Positions 47,815-57,150 of a stretch of DNA of 64,000 nucleotides are shown here, one piece after another. The notes beneath the pieces were generated by a model that had not been told where the DNA came from, made no database searches, and saw only the letters and a list, made by a program, of their open reading frames with translations. Numbering within the stretch: the stretch's first letter is position 1; each line of letters begins with the position of its first letter. Origin of the DNA: Trichostrongylus colubriformis (lineage: Eukaryota; Nematoda; Chromadorea; Rhabditida; Trichostrongylidae); the NCBI GenBank assembly GCA_963978905.1, contig OZ022258.1:45430591-45494590 (forward strand), written 5' to 3'. A program made the position numbers and the translations under genes.

Positions 47815-48330
47815 GGCAATTTTGGTTTACGGTAAACGCTGGAAGGTTTTAGTTTGCCGCAATGCACACTTTTTACACTTTGTGATGGGGTCCGTCGAGT
47901 GCATCTATTTGTTGTATATAGAAAGCCGCTGCCTTGCTAAGACGTCAAAAGTGAATTCCTTGAATAGGGATTCCTCGTACTTCCTTGCATTAGCTCCCTC
48001 CCACTGTTTCACTTGTTTGTTTTTGTTAGTTGTTTCATTTATTGAACATTATCGTTAATTAAATCAAATTCGCCTTAAGCTACAAGAAATGACAGCGGGA
48101 TCGACCTCCTCTGCCCGCCGCCCAGGCAACTCGGCCACTGAAGAGCCCATCTCGAGGTGATGCGCGCTTCAATCGTTTTAGCGCCTCGAGGACGGGTTTT
48201 CCAACCAATTTTGGCTACACATTTTTTCTGAGCTTTTTGTTTACAGAGGACACCGTTTTCAAATACGCTCTCCTTCCTTGCCCCTCCCCCTCCTCGGTAC
48301 CTTTACGGCAAAAGCCATGAGCATTTCACT
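47815..48330 (+). repeat. Dispersed repeat family R3, copy
   Basis: The blocks GGCAATTTTGGTTTACGG, TTTAGTTTGCCGCAATGCAC, TTTCACTTGTTTGTTTTTG, AATCAAATTCGCC, CAGGCAACTCGGCCACTGA and ATACGCTCTCCTTCCTTGCC follow the order seen at 8560-8990 and 22830-23270. Confidence 0.6.
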
Positions 48331-48415
48331 GATGATAATCGATTGATCACATTGGTTGGGTAAGGTGAAAATACTCTTGTCGGCCGTTGCTGCTGTAATT
48401 AATAGGCCTATGTAA

Positions 48416-48725
48416 AACATGGGCAGAGGTGGTTTAGTGACAGGTGGCGCGCAACCCACTCTCATAGTGCGGGGATCAAATCCCGCATCAACGCCCGCCC
48501 AGGCCAACCAAGCCTTCCATCCCTCCGGGGTCGGTAAATTGGTACCAGACTCGTCTGGGAGGATGAAAGCACTGACTTGTACATCGGCTGGCCACCGCAA
48601 GTCATTGTATAGGCCACATCACACCAGCCATCACGATTTTGAATGGAACTAGAATGTGCGGCGCATCCCACAGAAGGGATTGATTAACGCCAAAAACTTT
48701 ATCCTTTATCCTTTATGTAAAACAT
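48416..48725 (+). mobile_element. tRNA-derived SINE-like element, copy 2 (best preserved)
   Basis: The head GTGGTTTAGTGACAGGTGGC resembles a pol III A box and GCGGGGATCAAATCCCGC a B box and T-arm stem, so the 5' part looks tRNA-derived. The body carries CATCGGCTGGCCACCGCAAG and GATTTTGAATGGAACTAGAA, and the 3' end is a TTTATCC repeat (48706-48720) followed by TTTATG. Such tails are usual for SINEs mobilised by LINEs. Confidence 0.7.
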
Positions 48726-49190
48726 ACTCCTTGCAGCAACGTTCAACTTTCATGACCGGTATTGATCGTTTTTCCAGAGTGGTTTGTTTTTGTTGTAAAC
48801 AAAACCTTTCAGTTGGTTCCATTGTGCTTTCAAATTTGTCACTTCAAACAACGATCATACAGTATCGCTGTCGAATTCCTCACTGTGACTGATCAGTTAC
48901 ACTGAAATCAATGTTACTGATCAATCAAAGGAGAGGAGTTCGATTTTCTAATGTCTAAAAGACTGATTTGATCTGAATTTGAACATCATGCTAATGATGA
49001 GGAGGAGCACACCACTGTGTTCAGCGATTTCCCGAGCTCAAGGAAGTGAAGAAAAGTTCTTAGCTACTTAGTAAGGCCTCGGAAAAATATTCACTTGAGT
49101 ATCAAATTTGTGCTTGAGGGATTATTTATAATTTTTAAATTTTCGCTTATTTAAAGGCACACCAGGCAATATTCAGACTAGCGCCTTACA
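48726..49190. other. Intergenic
   Basis: No gene or named repeat recognised. Confidence 0.4.
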
Positions 49191-49574
49191 TTCTTGGGAT
49201 AAGTAGGTCCTTGGATAATTAATAAGGCTGCACATTTGTTGCGACTGCACTCTTGCAGTGTTGTGTCCGCTTGAACACAACCGAGCCAAGCCCACCCAAC
49301 CAGATCACACCAGACTTTAGACGAACAACTTCCAATGTGGAAGCTGCTTTCATCATCGAAATAGCTGATACATCAAATTATTTTCTTTTCTCGAAAGTCC
49401 CTTCTCCACGTGAGCAGCGCGTTGGAAATTTGTTCGTCTAAGGTTAGGTGTGATTTGGTTGTGTGGGCGTGGCTTGGTTGTGTTCGAGCAGGCACGACAC
49501 CTTGAGGGTGCACCTTGCAGCTGCAACAAAGGTGCAGCGTGAGCATTTATCAAGGGACCTACTTGTCCCAAGAA
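49191..49574. mobile_element. 384-bp foldback MITE, family F3
   Basis: The left end TTCTTGGGATAAGTAGGTCC pairs with the right end GGACCTACTTGTCCCAAGAA. Subterminal blocks pair too (AACACAACCGAGCCAAGCCC with GGCTTGGTTGTGTT). The centre carries TTAGACGAACAA/TTGTTCGTCTAA. It has no coding capacity. Confidence 0.8.
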
Positions 49575-49949
49575 AGTAAATCACTGATCTGATTATCGCA
49601 TGGTGAGCCTTCAAGGTACTTTCCCCGAAACGATAATACGTGAAACATCAATATGTAGATCCCAACTTCATTTTCATGACATTAATATACAATACAAATG
49701 AATTAAATAGGGATACATGCATGTCATGTAATTTGTATATAGTTAAGCCCCTAGGACTTGATAGTGCACACAAAAGAAGCCTCTTGAATTTTGAAGATAC
49801 GTGAGATCAGAGATGAGATGGACTTCGAAGAAATCACTCGTATTTACACAGCTGCTTAGGAGATCATCTTGTTCTGTTTGGACTAATCACTAGCACCTAA
49901 GGGCAGAGCATCGAATCATGGCCTGCCAGCTCAGATCACACCTACGCTT
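49575..49949. other. 3' flank of the neurotrophin-like gene
   Basis: Minus-strand 3' flank. I see no canonical poly(A) signal immediately after the stop at 49950. Confidence 0.35.
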
Positions 49950-51917
49950 TTAAGAGGACGTTAAGATTGTCAAGTGTCTTCTCGGAAACACTTGCAGTTT
50001 TTTCGTCAGTCGACATTGGCAAGCAATTGGAATCTGAAATGAGCACAGAGTAAAGGAGTTCGTCTCGTAGCTAATTCCAAATTGAATATGTTAAATCTAT
50101 TGATTGAAACCTGTAAGTTTGTTGACTTCTGAAAATTTCCTAGGATGGTATCCACTCAACAAGCCTCTTAAATGCACCAATAGGGGTAACGAGAAAATGA
50201 GAATTGGAGAGACATGTATTGTTGACGAGCATTAGAATTGAAAGAGATGGTCAGAGGCGAATGTGGCATTTCGAAAGCACGCTTCTGAGGGTTTCATCGC
50301 TATCCGGCTGCTATGGGCCGCGTTCATACTTTGCAGCTCCCGCGGCAGATCGTATCTCTGCGTCTCCGCCTGTGCCACATTGTTTCCCGTGACACGCTTC
50401 CCGTGGACGCAGCCACGCCGTGCCGGCGCAATATGAACGCGGCCTCATGTTTTACATTGCCTCGCATCCACTGGGCGAGCTAGTGCGGAGGCGAAGCATA
50501 TTTCATGGCTTTTGAGTTCCGTTCGTGGCTACAGGCTAATAGACCAGAGGGACCAGAAGCACCTCAATATTCATATTTTCCTCTTATTTCCTTATTTTTC
50601 TTCCCTTATCATCCTAAATTACTCTTAAATCTGCTTCTAAGGGAATCTTGACCAGGTCAAGCTTCCAGAAATCCGTCGTCTATTCTGTCCTAAACAAAAG
50701 GAAGCGATGCGGTCCGCTTCAGGTCTCAGCTAGGGAGCCATAATTTTGGCTGTACAATTTATTACATCAGAATTGACGCGGGAGAGCCGTGCCCCTTATA
50801 AGGGTACGTGATTAGGGCTTTTAGACCGCAAGTATTACATACTGACAATTCTTTTTTGCTACCACGCAGCTTGACATTTTCCTCAAACAGCAGTTCACGG
50901 TATAGAACAACCTTTAGGATAATTTTATAAAAAAATTATTAGAAAAGGTGCATGCACCTGGCAACACCATGGGAGAAAATGTCAAGAATTTTCAGTGCTC
51001 ACCTTGATCATGGCCGGAACAAAGTCGGCGTCTGAATTCGGCAATCGTACGTGAGCTGATCGCCACTCGTACAATGTGACACATTCTGATGAATAGCTGG
51101 AAAACAAGTGACATGGACTATTACGGGCACCAGGGTCAAGAAGTTAGATACTCACATGAGGGTATCGATTCCATGACAGGACGGCCTGTGATGGCCGTTA
51201 GTGCACTCTACGAAAGTGGCCTCAAAGCTTTGTTCTGAGTCTTGTTGTACCTCCACATAACTTCCATTGCCCACTGAAATGTCACAATTCCCTGGATTGC
51301 TTGAAAAACAAAAAAAATCGGCTCAAAAACAACGCCTAAAGGGCTTGTTCACAAGCAAAAACTCCGCCCCTCATAAACCACGCCCACCCACTAAAACCCG
51401 CTTCTAGGGTCTGTGAGCTTTAAAGAGAGCAACTGGTGCGTGGGTAAGCCTTTTATTGGTTCTTAGGAATGTTTTCCTTATGAAAATGTTGTGTGTTTTC
51501 CTTGTTGGGGCACATCAATGAACTATGGTTTTTGCAGACACTTTTTTACTCATACGGTAGCATTTTGGATGTGCTACTTCAGGGGCAGTTTTACGGATCC
51601 GAGAGAGGCAAAGGAGAGCTAGAGAAATTGCATGTGTAGTCTTTATAATCGCTTCAGTGTAACGTGTTATTGGTAGCACAAATTCAGCACTTACTATGAC
51701 CAAACATGGGCCGATGCCGCTTCATTATGGTGACTGGGCACACATGTTCGGCTTCTGGAACAGGAAGATCCAAAGATCGTTTCTGAAAGGCCATATTAAA
51801 ATACCTAGGAATCTCTGCGATGTTCATCAATCTAGATATTTGGACTGACCTGCAATTCTGAATTGAAATCTTGATCGCTATATCGAATATGACGTGAATC
51901 TGACTCTCTCGACAACC
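49950..51917 (-). CDS. Neurotrophin/Spatzle-like cystine-knot protein
   Basis: Predicted secreted growth-factor-type ligand. Minus-strand exons join in phase: 51917-51850, 51782-51695, 51291-51156, 51096-51003 and 50033-49950. Exon 2 opens with Lys-Arg, a possible convertase site (ELQKRSLDL), followed by about 125 residues. The cysteines are HVC, NCD, VEC, SCHGID, SSEC and ACQC. Leaving out NCD, the spacing is C-x42-C-x8-C-x11-C-x30-C-x-C. Mature human NGF as I know it is C-x42-C-x9-C-x11-C-x27-C-x-C, with the same C-x-G-I-D and a similar final I-x-x-A-C-x-C. The KIP-x-A-C-Q-C end also resembles Spatzle. These ligands act on Trk or Toll receptors as disulfide-linked dimers. All listed exons have good acceptors and donors. 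A tentative upstream exon at 52008-51987 also fits phase. The signal-peptide exon is not found, so the 5' end is missing. A different cystine-knot family (for example noggin-like) is the main alternative. Confidence 0.75.
50315..50444. mobile_element. Foldback MITE, family F1, copy 2 (in neurotrophin-like intron)
   Basis: GGCCGCGTTCATACTTTGC on the left pairs with GCGCAATATGAACGCGGCC on the right, 130 bases in all. It matches 5093-5225 and sits in the last intron of the neurotrophin-like gene. Confidence 0.8.
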
Positions 51918-51986
51918 CTATAAAAAGACAATATCATTTCATATGGTTTTCAAGCTCCTCAACATACGCACACTTCAAGAGCGCAC

Positions 51987-52008
51987 CGTACTGCCCATGG
52001 AGCATTTC
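51987..52008 (-). other. Tentative upstream exon of the neurotrophin-like gene
   Basis: On the minus strand ATTACAG precedes a 22-base segment (GAAATGCTCCATGGGCAGTA, then CG) ending at a GTGCGC donor, in phase with the exon at 51917. It contains an ATG three bases after the acceptor, so it could be a trans-spliced start, but then the protein would lack a signal peptide. Confidence 0.3.
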
Positions 52009-52049
52009 CTGTAATGATCTGACAGCGCTCAACCTAAAACCGATTGAGG

Positions 52050-52350
52050 CCTTATAAAGCCGGAAGCATAATCCTCGACCTTGACACATAGCTTCCATCA
52101 GACTTGCCTGTTCCACGAAGGTGGTCGGTATACTTGGGTTTCGGAGTTGAGGCATACTCACGTAACCTCCACGGTGGCGCAAAAGGCACCATGGGTGACA
52201 GGTCAGTGCTTTTATACCCCCAATAAAGCCTGGTTCCAAATCACCTCCCTCAGAGGGATGGAAGGCTCGTTGGCCTGGGCGGATGCGGGATTTGATACCC
52301 GCAACATGAGAGTGGGATGTGCCACCTGTCACTACCCCACCTCCGCCTTA
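52050..52350 (-). mobile_element. tRNA-derived SINE-like element, copy 3
   Basis: On the minus strand it reads CAGGTGGCACATCCCACTCT, GCGGGTATCAAATCCCGCAT (B-box-like), CCGCCCAGGCCAACGAGCC and TCCATCCCTC, matching the head of the copy at 48416. The body beyond about 52200 is diverged or truncated. Confidence 0.65.
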
Positions 52351-52518
52351 ACTAGTTAGCGGCGGGGCATCTAATGCACGCATAAATAAACAAATAAAAG
52401 ATACTCAATACACTGTGTAGTGGAACAGTAACCAGCTTCCTTCTGTACTTTACATCTTGTGCTTATTTCACTGGAAATTATATTTAAAGAAAAATGACCC
52501 AACATATTTATTCATATA

Positions 52519-53727
52519 TCAGGTTGAGGAATAAGTTCCCGCCGATTTTTATTCGCTGTGTTTCGCAACGTTCTCTCCACCTCTCGACGAAGCTTATGTA
52601 TGCGTTCAATATAGCTTTATCTTTCCTACGAGATGTTGCTATTTATTTTTTGATTTCTTTGGTTGCTCAATATTTATGACGTTCAGAAATGAAGTAAACT
52701 GAAGGTAAAAATCCGCATGCTCGACGTTTCCTCTTCCTCGTCTGCCATGGAGGTCAAAAAATGTATGCGCATCTGTTTTCGATAGAGCTTTTTCAGTTCT
52801 ACAAAACGACTTCATTTGTTTTTGATCGTTTGATTGTTTGTTATTTTTCAGGCTAAGAGAATGATTTGTAGGGAAAAATCTGCACTTTCGGCGCATCGAG
52901 GTCAAAAAGCTGAACTTTTCCACGTCAGATGAAATCAAATGAGAAAAGACATCCCTGAGCAATCTACTGTTATAATTGAGGGGTTTCGTACGATAATAGT
53001 GTTCGGTAAAATTTCGATTTTTTTGCGAAAAACTGCGGTAGGGCTTTTACTGGATACCTCATTTTCAAGCCTTAGAAATATCAAACTGTGAAAGTATTCG
53101 ATGGCTAGTGGTATCACCTTGTAGAGCAAAAAAAGCTTCATCGAAGGCATACATAAATATTCTCTTCGATCTCGATAGTAGGCGAGGAAGAGAAGGTAGC
53201 GAAAGTGCACCCTTTTGCTGGGTACTGTATTCGTGAGTCTTAAAATCAGCAAAAAGTTGAGCGGTCTGAATAGAAGGCAGAACGATTCTGTAGAGCTGAA
53301 AAAGCTCTATCGAATACCTACGCAGTTCATTTCTCAACGCCTGGCAGGGCGAGGCCTACGGACTTGGATCCACGTGTATCGATCTCTCTCATCCCGCCAC
53401 ACACTCTCGCTCGCGTCACTACCCTCTCACCCAAGTCCGTAGGGACACGCCCTGCCAGGCGTCGAGAACTGGACTGTACGCATACATATTTTGACCTCGA
53501 TGGCAGACGAAGAAGAGAAAGTGTCGAGGGTGCGAATCTTTCTGATTACTTCATTCTTCATTTCTGAACTTCATAAATATCGAGCAATCAAAGAAATCGA
53601 AAAACAAATAGCAACATTTTGGCAGAAAAAGCTTTATTGGATACATATATAAGCTTTGTCGAGATGTGAAGAGAACATTATGAAACACATGGTAAAAGAC
53701 GGAGGGACATACTTTTCCTCAGCACAA
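52519..53727. mobile_element. Family M foldback, copy C, with nested foldback
   Basis: The left end TCAGGTTGAGGAATAAGTTC follows a TA, and the right end (ACTTTTCCTCAGCACAA) is followed by TA. The internal palindromes match 6388-7405: TCGATAGAGCTTTTTCAG near 52785, TGTAGAGCAAAAAAAGCTTC near 53120 and TGTAGAGCTGAAAAAGCTCT near 53290. It is 1,209 bases long, of which about 150 belong to a separate foldback inserted at 53323-53476. Confidence 0.7.
53323..53476. mobile_element. Nested foldback, family F6
   Basis: AACGCCTGGCAGGGCG then GGCCTACGGACTTGG on the left pairs with CCAAGTCCGTAGG then CACGCCCTGCCAGGCG on the right, with weaker pairing outward to CAGTTC/GAACTG. The loop of about 70 bases is CT-rich. 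Confidence 0.75.
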
Positions 53728-54124
53728 TATTTGAAGCGTATTGGTTAATTCGAGTTAATGACCTGTTTGAAATTGGAATGCATGACTCGTTCGAAGCGGA
53801 TTGGTCTGTTTAAACACACGGCTGGTTATAAATTAAATTCCCAAGCTTCTTTAGGTCACATACACTGATTTTCCTAACGTTCATTTTATCATCAGATCAC
53901 TTTTGATAAATAGCACCTGATGGTATTTACATGGTGATGCTGCATAGGTTAATGTGGCAACGCCCTTTTATGTGCATCAGTAGCAAAATATATTTTGAAC
54001 TTACGATAAGCCGTTGTGAATAAGAAGAAACGCTTTATAGATATGATGACGAAAATCCTCAACATTTCACGTAGATACATCTGAAACTGCATGAATTTAT
54101 TATCTGCTATTTCTGCTTATTGGT
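53728..54124. other. Intergenic
   Basis: No gene or named repeat. This is where an upstream exon of the minus-strand neurotrophin-like gene might lie; I found none with a hydrophobic signal. Confidence 0.35.
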
Positions 54125-54415
54125 GGCAGAGACGAAGTAGTAGGTAGAGATATATGGCGCCACTACAACACACTCGAACCGTGGATCAAATCCCGGCCAC
54201 ACCGATGTGACCAGCTGAGACTCTGACCAGTGAAGCCTTTCTCCATTACTCGGTCACTTAGCTCCTAGAAGTTTCGTGCTAGAGGATGAGCTACTGAATT
54301 GTACAAAGGCTGACCCTCGCTAACCACCGTTTTTTTCAACTTCACAGAAGGAACTTTAAGCAACCACTGTCTTATTGAGAAACAAAACACATGGCACATC
54401 CTAGAAGGGCAATAA
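54125..54415 (+). mobile_element. tRNA-derived SINE-like element, copy 4 (diverged)
   Basis: It carries GTGGATCAAATCCCGGCCAC (B-box-like) after AGTAGTAGGTAGAGATATAT (A-box-like), then a diverged body ending ACATGGCACATCCTAGAAGGG, which matches the GGCGCATCCCA.AAGGG tail of the other copies. Confidence 0.55.
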
Positions 54416-54708
54416 TCATCGCATGAATGACTTTATATCTAGAGAAAATGAAGGAAAATCAGATCAATCAAAAATAGTACATAAGAGAATTTCCACCTGG
54501 GTGTGTTCCAGCATGGTTCTTTTCTTGAGTAACGCATGGCGTAGGCGACAATATTTTCGCCCTCATGAATTGAGTTATGCTAGTGGTAAAAGTACTCATA
54601 GTCCTTAATTTACTGGAACTACCAACGCGTTTTTACGGGGGGTGTCATTTCACACATATAAAGTGTTCTAGAAAAGGTTTAGAACATTTTATCTATAAGG
54701 TACTTATA
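54416..54708. other. Intergenic
   Basis: No gene recognised between the SINE-like copy and the mariner element. Confidence 0.35.
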
Positions 54709-55641
54709 CAGGGTGCGCAAATATCCTTCGTTGTAAAAACGAGTAAACAAGGAGCTGCGGACAGTTTTTTTTTTGACAGCAGTTTACTAATAGCATTCAG
54801 TTATCAAATGTATGATCAAAAGTCAAAATGTCCTCCTTTGGCACGGATGCAGTTCCTGAGACAAGATAGAAAGTCGTCCTATGTGGTGCGCAAGTACTCA
54901 GGGGAAATTTTATCCCGAGCGTTCAGTATGTTTTTCTTCAGAGCTTTGATCGTGTGGTGATGCTTCGAGCAGACCTTCTTCTTCAAATATTGCCATACAG
55001 AATAGTCCATCAGACGCAGATCAAGACCATTCCAAGGCCAATCCTGACCACTGACGTAACTTGAGAGGTTGCTTTGACACCACTGCCATGTCACCTTCGA
55101 TCTATGAGGTGGTGCTGGATCCTGCTGAAACATGAATGGGCCAGATCCGAAATGGCACTTTGGTCAGAGCCAAAAAGCGTTATTCAATACGGTATCCAAG
55201 TAAACTTCTGTGTTGATTTTGGTATCTTTTTCAATAAAAATGAGTGGTGCTGGGTTCCATACGTAATGGTGGCTCTAACCATGATTTTCTTTGGATAGCC
55301 ACAATGCTCTTGTATTCTCCCTTTGTCGTTAGCCTCTTCAAGAGATATGCAAAACACAGGATCATTTTGTCAGTTGATCGTCGACTCCATCGTGAAAAGT
55401 TCCTCGCCGGAGAAGACGAGGTCTCGGTGGCGCGCCGATCTTAACCGCCTGTGCAACTTGATGGTCGCTGATCGGAGGGAATAAGAGCCAACCATTTTGT
55501 GAGAAAGGAAAGCTGATGACTGCGACTTCGGATGGTGATAGAAGAGAACCAAATCAAAAGCTTGATAGCCATTTGACCCCTAATATCTGCAAAAAAAATT
55601 CAAGCACCACAGTCCTGCGCACGTAATTTTAGCGCACCCTG
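54709..55641 (-). mobile_element. Mariner-type DNA transposon, 933 bp, broken transposase
   Basis: The terminal inverted repeats CAGGGTGCGC/GCGCACCCTG are flanked by TA on both sides. The minus strand encodes a C-terminal transposase part: MFQQDPAPPHRSKVTWQWCQ, GLDLRLMDYSVWQYLKKKVC and LNARDKISPEYLR, the order seen in Tc1/mariner catalytic domains (second Asp in FQQD, then the -DYSVW- block). Upstream blocks are in other frames, and with under 950 bp the N-terminal half is missing. Non-autonomous. Confidence 0.8.
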
Positions 55642-56279
55642 TACCAGGAGCATTCGGAATAAGTATCTGGAATGATCAGTTCGGAAATCTTCGACGTGGC
55701 ATGATAGTTAAACCCTTGCATCGGATCAAGGACTTTGGCTCTCTTGGCCGCCCTGGCATTATCACCAATCCTTTTTGCAACTCTATACATGTTCTTGTGA
55801 CTATCCTCTTAACCACTCGGCCATCCCTGCCACACTTCCAACACCCTGACTGGCTGACTTTATATCAGCTTCTCCCAACTCCCCCAACCCACATTGGAAC
55901 TGATTTAGGAATTTTCCCTCGAGCAGCAAATGTTCCACTGCACGTCCCGCTCATGGTGTATGGGAGAAGCATTTTTATTTGCACTCTTTTGACATCGTTT
56001 ATGTGCGCCCTCCTGTCCCGCCTCGAACGGAGCTTACAGGCTGTACTGGAAGCGACGAATTTTTAAGTCCCGTCTATTTAAAAAAAGCTTCGTCCACCGC
56101 ACTCAGGCTAAATAGAATCGTGCCATCAGACTTATTCCAACTTTTCCCCACGTTTGGGCCATTCGGAAATATTTACAGCTGAGTATAAAATTTTAGGCGC
56201 ACGCCCCGTCCATGCGTCTGTCCCACACTTGACTCGACCTTTATACGTTGTGCTTCAGATGTTCTGAATTTCGTGAGAG
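55642..56279. other. Intergenic with tRNA-like A box
   Basis: On the minus strand at about 55840-55805, GGATGGCCGAGTGGTTAAGA matches the 5' half (D-arm, A box) of a tRNA-Ser/Leu. No GGTTCGA B box or acceptor-stem partner follows in reach, so it is a tRNA fragment or SINE head rather than a tRNA gene. Nothing else recognised. Confidence 0.4.
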
Positions 56280-56427
56280 ATGGACAGACAGGCTAAGCCG
56301 ATTATATATAGTAGTGATAAGCCGTTTATATATATTTTTGACAGAGTGGTCATCGATTTTCATCCCAGAAATGCCTCGATTAGTAGTTGGCTATTACCTC
56401 ATGCAATCCCTACTTATAAAACGCTTC

Positions 56428-56502
56428 GTCTGTCTGTCCGTCCTTTTGCCCGTCCGTCCCTCTGTCCGTCTGTGCGTCCCTTTGTACGTCCGTCTGTCAC
56501 GA
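56428..56502 (+). repeat. (CGTCYGTC)n-like microsatellite
   Basis: An imperfect run of CGTCTGTCTGTCCGTCC-type units about 75 bases long, adjoining the GC-rich tandem repeats. Confidence 0.8.
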
Positions 56503-56519
56503 AATTAGGTATCGTATGG

Positions 56520-57150
56520 AAAACGACCTGTGCAGATGGGACCAAGTGTTCTGTGGGTAGGGCATGGGACAGGAAGTAAAGACCACACATGGACCAAGTT
56601 AAGCTCCGCTCATAGGGGCGGGGCGTGACCTAGAATAATCCGTTTTCAGACTAAAAACTGTAAATTGGGTTCGAATGCGCTCCAAACGTGGGGAAATGTG
56701 GATTAAGGTCAGAAATGAGTTATTTAAAGTCATGAAGGATGCGTGGGACAATGGGCGGAGCATTTGTAGTGGTGGACGGAGCTTGGACATCACATGAGAA
56801 ACGACCCGTGGAGACGGATGCGTGGTATGGGTAGGGCATAGGACAAGAAGTAAAGAGCACACATAGACCAAGGCACGCTCCGCCCACGGTGGGCGGGGCG
56901 TGCACCAGAATGTACCGTTTTCAGACCGAAATGACCCAAGTGTAGAACATAGATTTACCGGCGAAATTTCTAAAGGTCACGAAAGGATCCAGGGCATAGT
57001 GGGGGGGGAGCATTGTGGTGCCGGGCAGAGCTTGGACGCTACATGAAAACAAACAGTGGAGGGAATGGTTAGGGCATGGGATAAGAAGTAAGGAGCACTC
57101 ATGCATCTAGGTAAGCAAGGTAAGCTACTCCCACGGTGAGCGGAACGTAC
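56520..57150 (+). repeat. GC-rich tandem repeats, period about 230-280
   Basis: A unit with GGGCATGGGACAGGAAGTAAAG, then GACCAAG..GCTCCGC then GGGCGGGGCGTG, then CCGTTTTCAGAC recurs at about 56560, 56840 and 57070 with growing divergence (the last lacks part of the GGCGGGGCG core). Between units there is AGTGGTGGACGGAGCTTGGAC. A G-tract lies at 57001. Non-coding. Confidence 0.7.

Noticed and set aside
55805..55840. Candidate tRNA-Ser/Leu gene (minus strand)
   Set aside because: Only the D-arm/A-box half is recognisable; no B box, anticodon arm or acceptor stem pairing was found.
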